In this document: positions 30,497-42,445 of the stretch, piece by piece
Layout of the letters: the number at the start of each line of letters is the position of its first letter
Numbering within the stretch: position 1 is the stretch's first letter
Origin: Halichondria panicea
Lineage: Eukaryota; Porifera; Demospongiae; Suberitida; Halichondriidae
Assembly: GCF_963675165.1 (NCBI RefSeq)
Contig: NC_087379.1
Span: 558,001 to 622,000 of the forward strand
Direction of reading: 5' to 3'
Length of the DNA: 64,000 nucleotides
The notes under the pieces: generated by a model
Databases searched by the model: none
What the model was told of the DNA's origin: nothing
What the model saw: the letters and a program-made list of their open reading frames with translations, nothing else
Position numbers and translations under genes: made by a program

Positions 30497-31829
30497 ATGG
30501 CAGAGAGAAGACAAAGGTATAGCTGAACAGCAATGCAGCTTCCAATAGCCTATGCCACACACACACACACACGCAGCACGAGTGGAGAGTCTCTCTACCA
30601 ACTGCTAGGAGTACAGAAAGGGGCCAGTCCAGAGGAGCTTAAGAAGGCGTATAGAAAAATGGCCTTACGTTACCATCCTGACAAGAACCCGGACAACCCA
30701 GAGGCAGAGGAAATAGTACGATAAGATAAATGTGTAATTATAGTACCTAGCTCATTACCACCCCACCCCCTCCTCCACCCACACACACTTAGTTCAAGGA
30801 CGTGAATAATGCAAATTCCATTTTAACGAATGAAACCAAGAAAAAGATCTACGATCAGTATGGATCCAGGGGACTGTCCCTGGCGGAACAAATCGGAGAG
30901 GAGGTGACTTGACAAACAAATTTAAGGCAGTTTATTTGGGAGCATCCAATTTCAGCACACATTTTTACACTCAGTAGGGGAAAATAAAATTTTGCCTCTA
31001 AGACTTCCAGTATCTTGTGCTTATGTTCACAGTGTTGCTTTGGTCTTATAAAGTGTCTTCCCTCTACAGAACCTTGCTGCGTATAGGTTCCTGGAGAACA
31101 AATGCTTCAGGGCGTGTGTAGTGATCACTTGCCTCCTCACTGGCTGTTGCTTCTGCTGCTGTTTCTGTGGTTGTTGCTGTTGCTGCTGCCTTTGTGGTGC
31201 CTGTGCACCAAAAAGAGACCCGGATGAGTGGGGTACGTGTGTGTGCGTGTGTGTGTGTATGTGTGTGTGTGAGGCCCGGGATGAGTGGGGTATGTGTGTG
31301 AGTGGGGTATGTGTGTGTGTATGTGTGTGTGTGAAGCCCGGGGGATGAGTGGGGTATGTGTGTGTGTGTGTGTGTGTGTGTGAGGCCCGGGGATGAGTGG
31401 GGTACGTGTGTGTGTGTGTGTGTGTGTGTGTGAGGCCCGGGGGATGAGTGGGGTACGTGTGTGTTGTGCGTAACTGGTGGTAGGAAGTTTAATAGAAGCA
31501 CTGTGGGAAGAAAAGTTGGATTTATCGAAGCTCTATAGGAAGGTTTTAAGCCGGTACCGTACCTGCTACTATTTTTATACGTTTGCTTCCTCTAAGCTGA
31601 TTGCTCAACCACTCCATCTCTCTCTCTCTCTCTCTCTCCAGGTGATATAAAACCAGAGGATCTCGAGGATGATGCCATCTTTGTACAACCTCAGGCTGAC
31701 TCTCAGCCCATTAGTGACTCCCAGGACGATGTTGTCTCTGTGGAACTGGGTACATCTCCAACAGAAAAGAGCCCCATCATTCCCGAGGCCACAACTGGCG
31801 GGGAAGACAAACAAGAAATAAATGCTTAG
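30497..31829 (+). CDS. DNAJC5: Cysteine string protein (DnaJ C5 type), copy 3, intact
   Basis: Co-chaperone of Hsc70 on vesicle membranes, anchored by palmitoylated cysteines. Inferred exons: 30497-30516, 30577-30715, 30793-30903, 31070-31232, 31642-31829; they join to 206 aa (human 198). The start reads [18 protein letters not shown], matching the family N-terminus with the STSGES phosphosite. J domain residues 13-82 include the HPD motif in [14 protein letters not shown]. Then EQIGEE, a linker, and the cysteine string [16 protein letters not shown], then a polar tail ending GEDKQEINA. Exon 2 follows a CA run. The exon 4 donor is followed by a minisatellite that repeats the donor itself. Vertebrate DNAJC5 supports exocytosis; a role here is inferred from family. 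Confidence 0.93.
31233..31463 (+). repeat. Minisatellite made of exon-4 donor copies and TG runs
   Basis: The junction gatgagtgg|ggtacgtgtg of exon 4 recurs about four more times, each as ggcccggggatgagtggggt followed by TG units. Donors at 31233 and 31290 are 57 bases apart, so use of the second would insert 19 codons in frame, including several Cys. Confidence 0.85.
31600..31640 (+). repeat. CT run before exon 5 of DNAJC5 copy 3
   Basis: A pure CT tract forms the pyrimidine stretch directly upstream of the exon 5 acceptor, unlike most neighbouring introns that end in CA. Confidence 0.8.
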
Positions 31830-32111
31830 TGAAAAACAGACAGTTTTACTTTTTGTGTTTGCACTGTATACATGCAATGTGTAATTGATTGGTTTGTTTC
31901 TTTTCCTTTATGAAAACACTTTCAGGTGGTGTCACGCCCACATTTTGAATAGATAAACGCTTCAACAGCTTCTTACTACAGACGACCTTCCCCCACTTTA
32001 ATTCGACAACAGCTTGTTAAAAAAACGACCTTTCCCTAAAATCTACGGAGCTAGCTGCATTCTTTGAATATAAACGCATCCACTGCACTGGTACCTGAGG
32101 GAGCTTGAGCT

Positions 32112-32884
32112 ATGGCGGAGAGAAGACTAAGGTACAACTAAATATAAGCCTTTCCTTGTTGGGATATAAGCATCCCCCCCACACACACACACACACAGCA
32201 CGAGTGGAGAGTCACTGTACCAACTGCTGGGAGTACAGAAAGGGGCCAGTCCAGAGGAGCTTAAGAAGGCGTATAGAAAAATGGCCTTACGTTACCATCC
32301 CGACAAGAACCCGGACAACCCAGAGGCAGAGGAAATAGTACGATAAGATATTGTAATGTGTAGTCATTACTTCACCCCCTGACGCATGCACACACTTAGT
32401 TCAAGGACGTGAATAATGCAAATGCTACTTTGACGAATGAAACCAAGAAGAAGATCTACGATCAGTACGGATCTGTGGGACTGTCCCTGGCGGAACAAAT
32501 CGGAGAAGAGGTATATCACTTTGCTTCATCATCAATGGTTCAGGCTGTTTCAGCTGCCATAACTTAAATTCCGTGGATCTAATTTCAATGATAATTTGAA
32601 AGCTTGGAAAGAAACCTTTCATTAAACCATTTTATCTAAGCTTCAGAAATTGGATCCATAGAACAGGCATTGCAAATCTTGTGTTTAGATCCACAGTCTA
32701 TTTCACCCCTCTACAGAACATCCCTATCTACATGCTCCTGGAGAACAAGTGCTTCAAGGCGTGTGTGGCGATCACTTGCCTCCTCACTGGCTGTTGCTTC
32801 TGCTGCTGTTTCTGTGGTTGTTGCTGTTGCTGCTGCTGTTGTGGTCTCTGTGCACCAAAGAGAGGCCCGGAGGATGAGTGGGGT

Positions 32885-32940
<56 letters not shown>

Positions 32941-33446
32941 CCCGGGGGATGAGTGGGGTACGTGTGTGTGTGTGTGCGTGTGTGTGTGTGTGGTAGGAAG
33001 CATACTATGTTCGAAGAAGTTGTGGGAAGCATTCTTAGAACAATTATATACAAGTACTGGGTTACAAGTACTAAGAGGCATCCTTAGAACAGTTCCAAGT
33101 ACCTACTGTTAACCAGCAGTCAAAACGGTACCTACATTCTGTTAGTATCCTAGCCTTTCTAAAGCTGATTTAATGATATTCATTCCTTCCCTTATCTCCA
33201 GGTAACATAAGACCAGAGGACCTCGAGGATGAGGCCATCTCCACACAACCTTATACCGACTACCAGACTATGCATGACTCCCAGGCCGATGTCATCTCCG
33301 TGGAACTGGACGAGAGTCGCATTGAGGGGGACAAGACGGCCATTGATGAGACTGAAGACCACACCCACTCATCTGCCGAGAAGGAGTCTTCTATGGTAGA
33401 GGACGAATCACATCGTCTGATTCCTATAAATCAAGATTCATCCTAG
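32112..33446 (+). CDS. DNAJC5: Cysteine string protein (DnaJ C5 type), copy 4, intact
   Basis: Tandem paralogue of the gene at 30.5 kb. Inferred exons: 32112-32131, 32199-32337, 32400-32510, 32717-32882, 33202-33446; they join to 226 aa. J domain is nearly identical, HPD present. Exon 3 differs at NANATLTNE and GSVGLSL. The cysteine string is longer ([12 protein letters not shown]), preceded by [15 protein letters not shown]. The tail differs most: it is longer and very acidic ([17 protein letters not shown]) and ends INQDSS. Similar J domains with diverging tails suggest split roles (inference). Intron 4 again repeats the donor within TG runs. Confidence 0.92.
32883..32995 (+). repeat. TG tract with one duplicated donor
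   Basis: After the exon 4 donor a TG run of about 50 bases is followed by ggcccgggggatgagtgggg and another TG run. The structure matches the minisatellite of copy 3, but here the first TG run runs into TGA in the reading frame. Confidence 0.85.
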
Positions 33447-33739
33447 TTTAGTTACACTGTGTGAAATGGATTTAATAGTTTTGTTTTGTTTTATTTACCG
33501 AGTGGCTTGTTTGGACACTATGATTTTAGCATGCTACAGCATCACTGTGCACTTATAATTATTAAGAAAATTCTGTGAACATTATGAATGAATTTATTGC
33601 AAAATGGCTACATCACATGATACGATGGCTACATCACATGATACGTGAAGAATGTATTATTTGTGTATAGCACAGTGAGGAGTGGAATGTGGAAACTGAA
33701 AAAGACAATAAAAAGAAATGCATGAGCTAGAGAGTCGAA

Positions 33740-36041
33740 TCAGACGCGTAATATTTCTAGATGGTCTTTGTAACAGATACTAATCCAGTCAGGTTGTGAT
33801 GACGACCACTGTACTTGGTTGATCTCCCCCTCTGCAGCGTAGGCTAGTATAGGCACCTCTATTGGTTGCGGCATCGGCTGAATGTCCCATATCAAGGCCT
33901 GGTGGTCATCACCTGACAGGAGGGGAAGAGGATACTGAAATAAGCAACCACATACAAACATCATGTCAACCCTTTGACCTCACTTGAAATGCAAACCTCA
34001 TTATAACACTAGGGACCACATGATGCGCTCTGTACACTATTCAGGTTAAAGAATTTCTGGTTAAAAGCATTTCTGGTTAAAAGCATTCCTCTTTTCGATT
34101 TTGATCTTAAAATTATATTCAAGTGGGTGTACATGCACACACTGTACATACAATTATATTCAAGTGGGTGTACATGCACACACTGTACATACGGTACACA
34201 GTAACAATCTAAGTACACACACACTACACATACTGCACAAAAACAAACATGCAATTACAACAAATGAACACAATAAGAGCAGTCCCTTACCGGCTGTACA
34301 GATATGACAGGACGAGTGGGGAGCCCATGTGATCCCATTGACAGCTGCCCTGTGGTTACACAGACGTGCAACTGGCATGCTAGGAACACGTACATCCAAC
34401 ACTATCACCTGACAAGAGAGAGGGAGGAATAGATAATTATTGGCACAAAACCAACAGGGAAATTGATTTCCCTAGTACAATCAGGCTTCTCCCTCACTTC
34501 AGTGTTATCCATTGAGAATGTGGCGAGGTAGTTTGGGTCTTGCTTGTTCCACGAGAGTCTGAGGAGTGGCAACTGTTTAGGATCCTCGTATAGAATGGTC
34601 GAGTGCTCCAAGTTCCTGAAGGAGGAGGGACCAAAACACAATAACAGCATACTCTAAGAATAATCGGTAGCTTATAATTACTAAGTATTATAGCGGGTAT
34701 AAACTAACGTCGCGGAAAGACCGTTAGAAAGGAATTCGTGGATTTAATTCTTGTCTTTTGGTGCATGCATGCATGCGATATTAATTTCGTGGGTATAAAT
34801 GTTTGAGGTACATCAGCGAAAAACGCGAAAGTTTGTATCCTCAAAATATACCTGCTTATATGGTATATCATAGGCCCATTGCAATAACCAACGCTCTGTA
34901 TAACTGCACACCTTAGATCAAACATTCTTACAGATCCATCAGAGCCCACTGAAGCGAAGAGGTCACGACCTCCGCCAGCACGAGTGAAGGCAATATCATG
35001 TACTTCCTTGTCGTGGGCAATTAGCTGTGTCTTGACGTAACCTGACACCCGACCAATCACCTTGCCCGTCTGCACGGAAGTAACAATAGGTCATGTGATT
35101 AACACAATAGAGGTCTGTACATAATAACAAGAAGTAAATGTACAGTTACTTATGTATTTTTGAAAAGCTGTATAAAAAAAGGTTTCATTTGTTGTTACAA
35201 TAAGGCACTTCCGGTAACTATCTTTGATGACCTATAACTTTAACTGGGATCAACAAATTTCAAAACTAAGAGATGTATTCTGTAGCTCTAGACAAGGCCT
35301 ATCATATGCTCAGATCAAACTTCTATGGTGGATACCACTGGACACCATTGTAAGAGCGCTGGTCATACCTCCAGGCCCCAGATGGTGCATGTGGTGTCAA
35401 TACTGGAGGCCCCTAGAATGTTGGGATCTGTCTCATTCCAGTCAAAGGAGGTCAAGGGAGCACAAAACTCAGAATTCTTATTCTGAGTGGGAGGGAGGTA
35501 GACAATGATAAGAAGATGTTCATCCCACGCTAACACCATCCTTACATTATTGAGCATACACTCTTGACGAACATCATTGTCTGAGACTTTCCATAGACGC
35601 AGGTAATCACCCGAGGTAGCCATTAAATCAGGCAGACCACCCACCTACAGTGTGACAAGTGATGGTGTGTGTGTGTGTGTGTGTGGTGTGGGCGTACCTG
35701 ATCGGGTATCCACATTATCTTGGTGGTAGGGTACGGATGATCAAAGGTAGACTTTAATACAAACTCTCCTCTGTCCTCGTCTAGCTGCACTATCTGGACC
35801 TACACACACACACACAGTAATACCTACTATGCTATCATAGCCAATATCATGTACTTACTTTATTCTTATAATCTTCAATGAAGCTTCCCACGGCCAGTCT
35901 AAATCTTTTATCATGTCTCACACTCCAGTTCATTCCATAGACAGTCCACGGAGCCACGTATTTGTAGATTTCCTTCTTTTTAGTATCTCCATGGCCTACT
36001 ATTGAGCGTTGATCACCAACGTGTTGAAGAACTGACGCCAT
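33740..36041 (-). CDS. DCAF7: DCAF7/WDR68 WD40 scaffold, complete
   Basis: WD40-repeat adaptor that binds DYRK1-type kinases and, as a DCAF, DDB1-CUL4 ligases. Inferred exons in order of translation: 36041-35859, 35799-35698, 35644-35546, 35482-35369, 35069-34912, 34615-34498, 34408-34291, 33912-33740; they join to 354 aa (human 342). The start has [19 protein letters not shown], followed by recognisable blades: [59 protein letters not shown] and DDHQALIWD, ending HLEILRV. The family is extremely conserved and the assignment is unambiguous. An inverted-repeat element lies in intron 5. Head-to-head with the phafin gene, about 200 bases apart. Confidence 0.96.
34690..34866. mobile_element. TA-flanked miniature element in DCAF7 intron
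   Basis: Ends attatagcgggtataaac and gtatatgg-like inverse (atacctgcttatatgg) next to TA resemble the CCGTATAGCGGGT family at 51199 and 57268, but are diverged. Bounds approximate. Confidence 0.5.
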
Positions 36042-36242
36042 TTTATTTTTTCAGTTTTATTTTCTCACTGCTCATTTATTTGGAAAGGTTCAAAGGTCAT
36101 CAGTAAGGAGGAGGGGCTGCATAGTGCACGTGACACAAAAGGGTAGCTAACAAAGCTGCAAAGGTGAACTAGACAAAGCAAGACTATATTGACGCTCTTT
36201 GGATGCTTTCAAGAGCTACTGCAGTCGCCACAAGCTACTACA
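36042..36242. promoter_or_regulatory. Compact bidirectional promoter region, DCAF7/phafin
   Basis: Only 201 bases lie between the two start codons. Both genes are housekeeping in type. No TATA box was recognised. Confidence 0.5.
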
Positions 36243-38934
36243 ATGGCAGACAGACTAAGTACGAGATCTGTAGAGTTGATAAAGTATTTGTGATGGCTGC
36301 ATCTCAGCTCTGTGTGTGATTGTTTGTCAACTTGTATTAATTAAAAAGTCCACCCCCAATACCATCATGCACACACAGTACACAGTGAGGCCAATAGTAG
36401 GAGGATACATATAGTGGAGCAGAGCTTTGGTTCTAGTGGACTGGTGAGTTGGTTACTGGGGCTACTATCTGTGTCTAGTCTGTGTCCAGTAGACCTAATG
36501 CCCTGTGGTGTTTTGTAATGCTGATAAAGAAGCCTATTTCTAGGTATATAGTATTTGCTTACACAACTATTTTAATATTCCCATAATTACGAGCTCACTT
36601 GCCTCTGTGTGTGTGTGTGGGGGGGGGGTTACCTATATTCATGTTGTGTTTATATGCAGTTTGCACACATCCTCCCCCACACGGCTTCACAATCACCCTA
36701 ATATAGTTAATATCATTATTATCTGTTAATTTGTCGCATGCGTTTCATTTATTATATAATTATATATATAGAAACTGGTCAAGCCTGGTCGTGTGCTGGT
36801 AGGGGAGGGAGTACTCACTAAACTGTGTCGTAAGAAAGCCAAACTCCGTCAGTTTTATCTCTTCAACGATCTACTGGTCTATGGAAATATTGTCCTGGAA
36901 AAGAAAAAGGTAAACCCACACACACCCACTCACAATTATAATGGTACATCCACACACACACACACACCCACCCACACACTCCCACACACACACTCACAAT
37001 TATAATGGTACACCCACGCAGTTCAACAAGCAACATGTAGTTCCACTGGAAGATGTAAAACTACAGTCGTTGGAAAATGATAGCGGTAGGCGTAATTGAA
37101 ATGTTTGAATATTTAAACGATTGTTTTTGTCCCCCCAGAATGGAAGAATGGGTGGCAGCTCATCACCCCCACCAAGTCCTTTGCTGTGTTTGCTGCCACT
37201 GCCACAGAGAAAGCAGAGTGGATGGCACACATCAACAAATGCATAGTGGACCTACTAGCAAGAAGTGAGTGTGTGGTGTGGGGGGGTGGGTGGTAATGGG
37301 TGTGTGTGGTGGGGGGGTGGTAATGGCTGTGTGTGATGTGTGTGGGGGGTAATGGCTATGAGTGTGTGTGTGTGTGTGATGTGTGTGGTGGGGGTAATGG
37401 CTATGAGTGTGTGTGTGGGTGTGGTGTGTGTGATGTGTGGGGGGTTGGTAATGGCTATGAGTGTGTGGGTGTGTGTGATGTGTGGGGGTTTGGTAATGGC
37501 TATGAGTGTGTGTGTTGCAATACTTAATGCACATCTGTTATGATAAATTGTTTGCATTCCTCCACATTTCTTACCCTAACTTGAACACACAGTGGCCATA
37601 TGGCAGTACATGTATGTACATGTGTAGTATTGTCTTATGGACACAGCTTGACATATTGAATGCATCTTCATCTACAGCAAACAAGCAGCCTGCTAAAGAG
37701 CATGCAGCTGTGTGGGTACCTGACTGTGATGCCAACACTTGTATGCACTGTCTCAAGACCAAGTTCACCCCCATTAACAGAAGAGTGAGTGTGTGGGTGT
37801 GTGTGTGTGTGTGTGGTGACATTTGAGCAGCCCTTGTGTCACTGTATACCTCAGCTACTTAATTTAATGTTTCCTCCTAATTTCCTCCTAATTGTGTTGT
37901 AGCATCATTGTCGCAAGTGTGGTGCGGTGGTGTGTGGGCCGTGCTCCAGTCGCAAGTTCCTCCTCCCGTACCAGGCCACCAAGCCCCTCAGAGTATGCAT
38001 CTCCTGCTATGATGCTCTCAATGCAGGGGAGGCTGAGATGGAGAGAGGCGAGGGGTCAGTTGCATTCAATAGACCAGCTCCTTCATAAATAATAATAATA
38101 CAATGTCTTTGGTATATACAGGTCAGAGTTTCCACCCTCCACTCTAGTGGGCCCTGACAACAGACATGATTATGAGGCAAGTTATATATTCCTTCAATAT
38201 TCCGTACTTATTCGATTTAAAGTAAATATATGACATTTGAATATAATAATTATTATAGCACTGAGTAAGTTTTGCAACCGTAATTAGAGTGTCGAAAAAT
38301 GCGATAACTTATGCTGCTACCATCCCCATGCCCTTACATTGCTGCCCTGCCTCCTCTATCTTCAGATAGCCCCTGATAATTGGAACGACCCTCCTAGTGC
38401 TGATGAGGAGGACGAGGAATACTATGCCAGTCCAGAGGATACCACACGACGCTACGGCTCCTCAGAGGAAGGGGACGATGATGATGATGAACCAGAACTA
38501 ACGCCGGTAAGGGAGTGTGGGTGGTCTAGTTACCCCAGTCAATGTGTAGTGGAGAGGGGGTGGTCTAAGTTACTCTTGCGATTTTATGGCCATTTATTTA
38601 ATGCAGTAACAACCCAGTATATAGATGGTGTTTCCCATATAAGTATATACATGCAGCGATGTGCCCACACTGGTCGGTGGTGGTGGTTGGTACTAACCAC
38701 CTCTAGACAAAATATAACCACATCTTAGGCCTGTCCACATCTTAGGCTTGGTTTACCACCTGTATGTAACTATCAGTATAGTTCAAAGGGAATGGACGGA
38801 CTTAATTGTAATTGATTATTGATTGTGTATTGTGTGATCAATGAATACATAACTTTGTATTATTAGCCGTTTCTTTATTTTCTCTGCAGTCTCAGCCAGT
38901 TTTTTATGAGCCAGTGTCACAAGAATCGTCATAG
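36243..38934 (+). CDS. PLEKHF2: Phafin (PH and FYVE domain protein), complete
   Basis: Endosomal PI3P-binding protein. Inferred exons: 36243-36258, 36379-36443, 36772-36909, 37022-37085, 37139-37264, 37678-37784, 37903-38054, 38122-38176, 38366-38506, 38890-38934; they join to 302 aa (human phafin-2 is 249). The start MADRLIHSEANSRRIHIVE matches the family. The PH domain (about 35-135) has GRVLVGEGVLTKLCRKK, FNDLLVYGNIV and PTKSFAVFAATATEK. The FYVE domain (about 150-215) has WVPD, RRHHCRKCG and paired cysteines. The C-terminal tail is longer than in vertebrates and acidic (DEEDEEYY, DDDDDEPELTP). Intron 8 appears to use a GC donor (gattatgag|gcaagt). Whether it is nearer phafin-1 or -2 cannot be told. 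Confidence 0.94.
36370..36378 (+). promoter_or_regulatory. CA-type 3' splice site, phafin exon 2 (example)
   Basis: The intron ends cacacacag directly before the exon, with no pyrimidine tract. Equivalent CA endings precede HLCS exon 3, M16 exons 6 and 10, ZIP exons 3 and 4, DNAJC5 exon 2 (both), DCAF7 exon 2, EEFSEC exons 6, 9 and 10, RSPH14 exon 7, MOB3 exon 5 and SLC35F exon 3. Confidence 0.6.
37265..37520 (+). repeat. TG-rich minisatellite in phafin intron 5
   Basis: Units of about 35-55 bases alternate gggtaatggctatgagtg with TG runs, roughly five copies, directly after the exon 5 donor. Open frames across it are repeat artefacts. Confidence 0.85.
38656..38757 (+). repeat. Dispersed intron repeat, copy 2
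   Basis: Same family as 8273-8345: gcgatgtgcccacactggtc through gttggtactaaccacctcta. It lies in the last phafin intron. Confidence 0.7.
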
Positions 38935-39184
38935 CAACACAGAACACTGACGTTATAAACTATGCAGCAATCTTTTTTTATATTTTTTTGTGTGTATAAT
39001 AATATAATTATAGTGGCATGAAGTCTTTAATATGGAAATGGTGTTGTGTGGAAATGTTAATTAATGTAGTTAGTTCTGGTAAAGGTAGTTTATACTTCCA
39101 TTGTGTTAACGACCTTTACCATATCATCACTACTTTATAGCCTTGTGCTATTAAATAACACTGTACTGTACAGTGGAGCAAGGG

Positions 39185-42100
39185 ATGGCGTGCAAGAAGG
39201 CTGGTGGTGTTCGCGAGACAGTGCTTAACTTCAATGTGGGGGTACTGGGTCACATAGACAGTGGGAAAACTGCTCTAGGTGAGGTGTACACTCTTTATAG
39301 CCTCCCCTGATACCCCATCCTCCTCTGTAGCCAAGGCCCTGAGCACTATAGCATCAACGGCATCTTTCGATAAGAACCCTCAGAGCAAGGAGAGAGGGAT
39401 CACATTAGATCTGGGTTTCTCTTCTTTCAATGTTCCATTCCCATCTCGTCTGTCCGGTTCCAGTGCCAGCTGCTATCAGTCTGTGCAGTTCACTCTCGTG
39501 GATTGTCCAGGTCACGCCTCCCTCATCAGAACCATCATTGGAGGTACTTTACGTATGCAATGCAATATTACTATGTCTGAGTAATTAGAGAGTAGACAGA
39601 TTGACATAATGATGGCTCCAAGTTCATATTAATTTTGAGAGATAAAAGTAATTCCTTTACCAAGGTCCAAGACCGAAAAAAATTAATCCGCGTCGCTTGG
39701 TTCGATGTTTTTTGTTGCTTTCCCCGGCCAATCCTAACAATTTTTATATTACAAATGTTTTTTGTGTGACCTTGATTCCAGGGGCTCAGATCATTGACCT
39801 CATGATGCTCGTGATTGATATCACTAAGGGAATGCAGACGCAAACAGCCGAGGTTTGTTGCTATAGCGACCACTAGAGTGTGATGACCTCCTTGTACAGT
39901 GCCTTGTGATTGGGGACATCACGTGTGAACACATGATCGTGGTGCTCAACAAGACTGACCTTCTTGAACCCTCAAAAAGAGAAGCACAAGTTGCCAAGGT
40001 GGGTACAAGTATGAGACTTGCGTTTGTTTCCAAATTGCTGTTTTTGGTAGAGAGCCTGTAACTTGTGTTCAGATTGTCTCATCTCCAAACTGCATTCAAT
40101 AGCTCTCAGAATTAACGTGCTTAGATACAGTTTTGTGACTACAAAAGCAAAGGCCTTGTGTTTGTTCCACCATGTATCCATGTACAATCTGAAGCTATGA
40201 TGCTAATACAGATGACTAAGAAGATTCTCAAAACTTTGGAGAGTACACGTTTTACCGGGTGTCCCGTGGTTGCCGTGGCAGCCAAACCTGGCGGACCTGA
40301 ATCTTCACCGGCTGAGAATGCACTTGGTGTAGACCAACTCATCACGGTACGACCTCACACACCCTCACACCTCACACCCCTCACACCCCCACACCTCACA
40401 CAGGTACTGACAGACTGTGTATTTGTGCCGAAGAGAACTCCTGATGGTCCGTTTATATTCTCCGTTGATCATTGCTTCCCCATTAGAGGTCAAGGTACAG
40501 TTATGACTGGAACTGTACTCAGTGGATCCATCTCAGTTAATGACGTAAGAATTTAAATACCGTATAGCAGGTTATTAATTTTGGTAGAATTTTTTGTAAA
40601 TTGTGGAGCATAATTCGAAAATTTAAACTGCGAAATTATTAGTACAATAATTATGTTCTTCGTCACTACTCTGAGCGATTTAGAATACAAAATATTGAAT
40701 TTTGGAGTTTGTATGAAATTTGGATGACAAAAATTACCTGCCATAAGATAATTATTTCTGCAGACTATTGAGATACCTACTTTGAAAGTTAACAAGAAAG
40801 TCAAGTCAATGCAGATGTTCCACGAGCCCGTTACTACGGCGATACAAGGGGACAGGGTGGGCATATGTGTGACTCAGTTTGACCCTAAGCAAGTGGAGAG
40901 GTGTCTTGTGTGTACCCCCGGTCATCTACCCACACTGTATGGTGAGTCAGCCCCTCTCATTACTGACCTGTCATTAATCATTCCTTGGTGCATACGGTAA
41001 TTTAAGTAATTTTTGTTTCTTGTAGCTGGTGTCATCTCTGTGTTCAAAGTCCCCTACCACAAGTCGCCCTGTTCTACTGGAGCAAAGTTCCACAGTAAGT
41101 ATATTAAAGCCCTCCCCCCCCCCCACACACACACTGTAACCAACGCCCCCCTACACACACACACCCTCCCACACAGTAACCAACGCCCCCCCACACACAC
41201 ACACCCTCCCACACAATAACCAACGCCCCCCCACACACACACACCATCCCACACAGTAACCATTGGCCATGAAACGCTAATGGCAAAGGTGACCTTCTTT
41301 GCTGCTCAACAATCAGTATTCTCTCTGTCTAACGAATTTTCGTATCTTGAGCAACTCTCTGACGCTCGTCCCAGCGATGATGTCATCTCCCAATCGACCA
41401 ATCAGTTTGCTCTATTGGAGTTTGAACGGCCAGTATCATGCCCTGCCGACTCTACTGTGATTGGCTCTCGCCTGGACGTGGACGCTCATAGTAACACGTG
41501 CCGTATTGCATTTCATGGAACTCTAGTCCATCCGATAATGGAGAGGGACTTTCCCCAATCTGTGCTGCCTGAACTGAAGGTGTTCAAGCTTAAGAGCAGA
41601 GAGGGGCTTGTGGAGCGGGTGAGTGTGTGGTGTGCTGTGTGTGTGATGTGTGACCCCCGCCCACACACAGATGCATGACGACCACACGGTGATTGGTAAG
41701 AGCCTGTTCAAAAAAGAGACTAAAATGGAAGCATTCATGGGTCTAAAGGTCAACCTCTCGACAGGTATGCAGTACCGATGCAAATTTTTGTATCAACCTA
41801 GTATTCTAAATATTCGTACAGCTCAGGATAGTGATAGAACCTATTGCAGTAGAATAATTTCGCAGTTAAATACAAAAATATACTCTATACAAAAATAAAT
41901 ATAGGTACATGTATACGGTATGTCATGTGATGCATTTCATAGGAGAGGTTGGAACAATTGAAGGAACCTTTGGTACAAGTGGAAAGTTTAGAGTGTATGT
42001 ATCAGGTAGGTGGTACATGATATAGCACCACAAATAATGTAATGGTGTATGTTGTAGCTCTATCATAGCTCTATTGAATGGTGTGCTTGAATAAAATAAT

Positions 42101-42445
42101 GATTAACTTTTCATTTCAATTTAGAAGAAAAATTGTGGGCTATATAATGTCAGGAGCCCATAAATAAGAGATTTTAAGAGCTACAAGTTTACTTAGCATA
42201 TCAAACCAACAACCTGAATTCCTTTGTATATAATTATGTAAATTGAGTGTACTTTTAATCATCTGTTGTGTGTTGCCTCAGATGGTCTGCGGCCTGATAC
42301 AGTGGAGATGTTGTCCAGGAGGCGTGGCAAGGGGCGCAGCTCTGAGGGGGCGGCAGCTGAGGGAGGAGAGGGGACCACTGCAATCACACTAACACTAAAC
42401 TTTAAACGATTTATATTTGACCCAAAGAAACAAATGTATCAGTGA
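39185..42445 (+). CDS. EEFSEC: Selenocysteine-specific elongation factor, complete
   Basis: GTPase that delivers Sec-tRNA to UGA codons marked by SECIS elements. Inferred exons: 39185-39278, 39331-39543, 39782-39852, 39900-39998, 40212-40346, 40404-40544, 40764-40941, 41026-41094, 41257-41618, 41671-41764, 41943-42005, 42282-42445; they join to 560 aa (human 596). G1 is GHIDSGKTA, split by intron 1; KERGITLDLGF is the switch region; G3 is DCPGH; G4 is NKTD. Domain 2 includes IRGQGTVMTGTVLSG. The C-terminal domain 4 has MHDDHTVIGKSLFKKETKM and ends FIFDPKKQMYQ. Its presence implies the organism makes selenoproteins (established link); none was identified in this window. Introns 2 and 4 carry dispersed repeats. 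Confidence 0.95.
39700..39775 (-). repeat. Diverged arm of the 13.6 kb inverted-repeat element
   Basis: ccccggccaatcctaacaat and neighbouring bases resemble the right arm of the element at 13579-14134. Only one arm is present, directly before an EEFSEC exon. Confidence 0.5.
40046..40140 (+). repeat. Dispersed intron repeat (partner at 63506-63625)
   Basis: ttgtgttcagattgtc and ttcaatagctctcagaatta with the intervening bases recur in p190RhoGAP intron 15. No frame, family unknown. Confidence 0.65.
40556..40750. mobile_element. Diverged TA-flanked miniature element in EEFSEC intron
   Basis: Left end accgtatagcaggttattaa, right end aattacctgccataaga are related inverse copies of the CCGTATAGCGGGT family. 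Weakly conserved. Confidence 0.45.
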
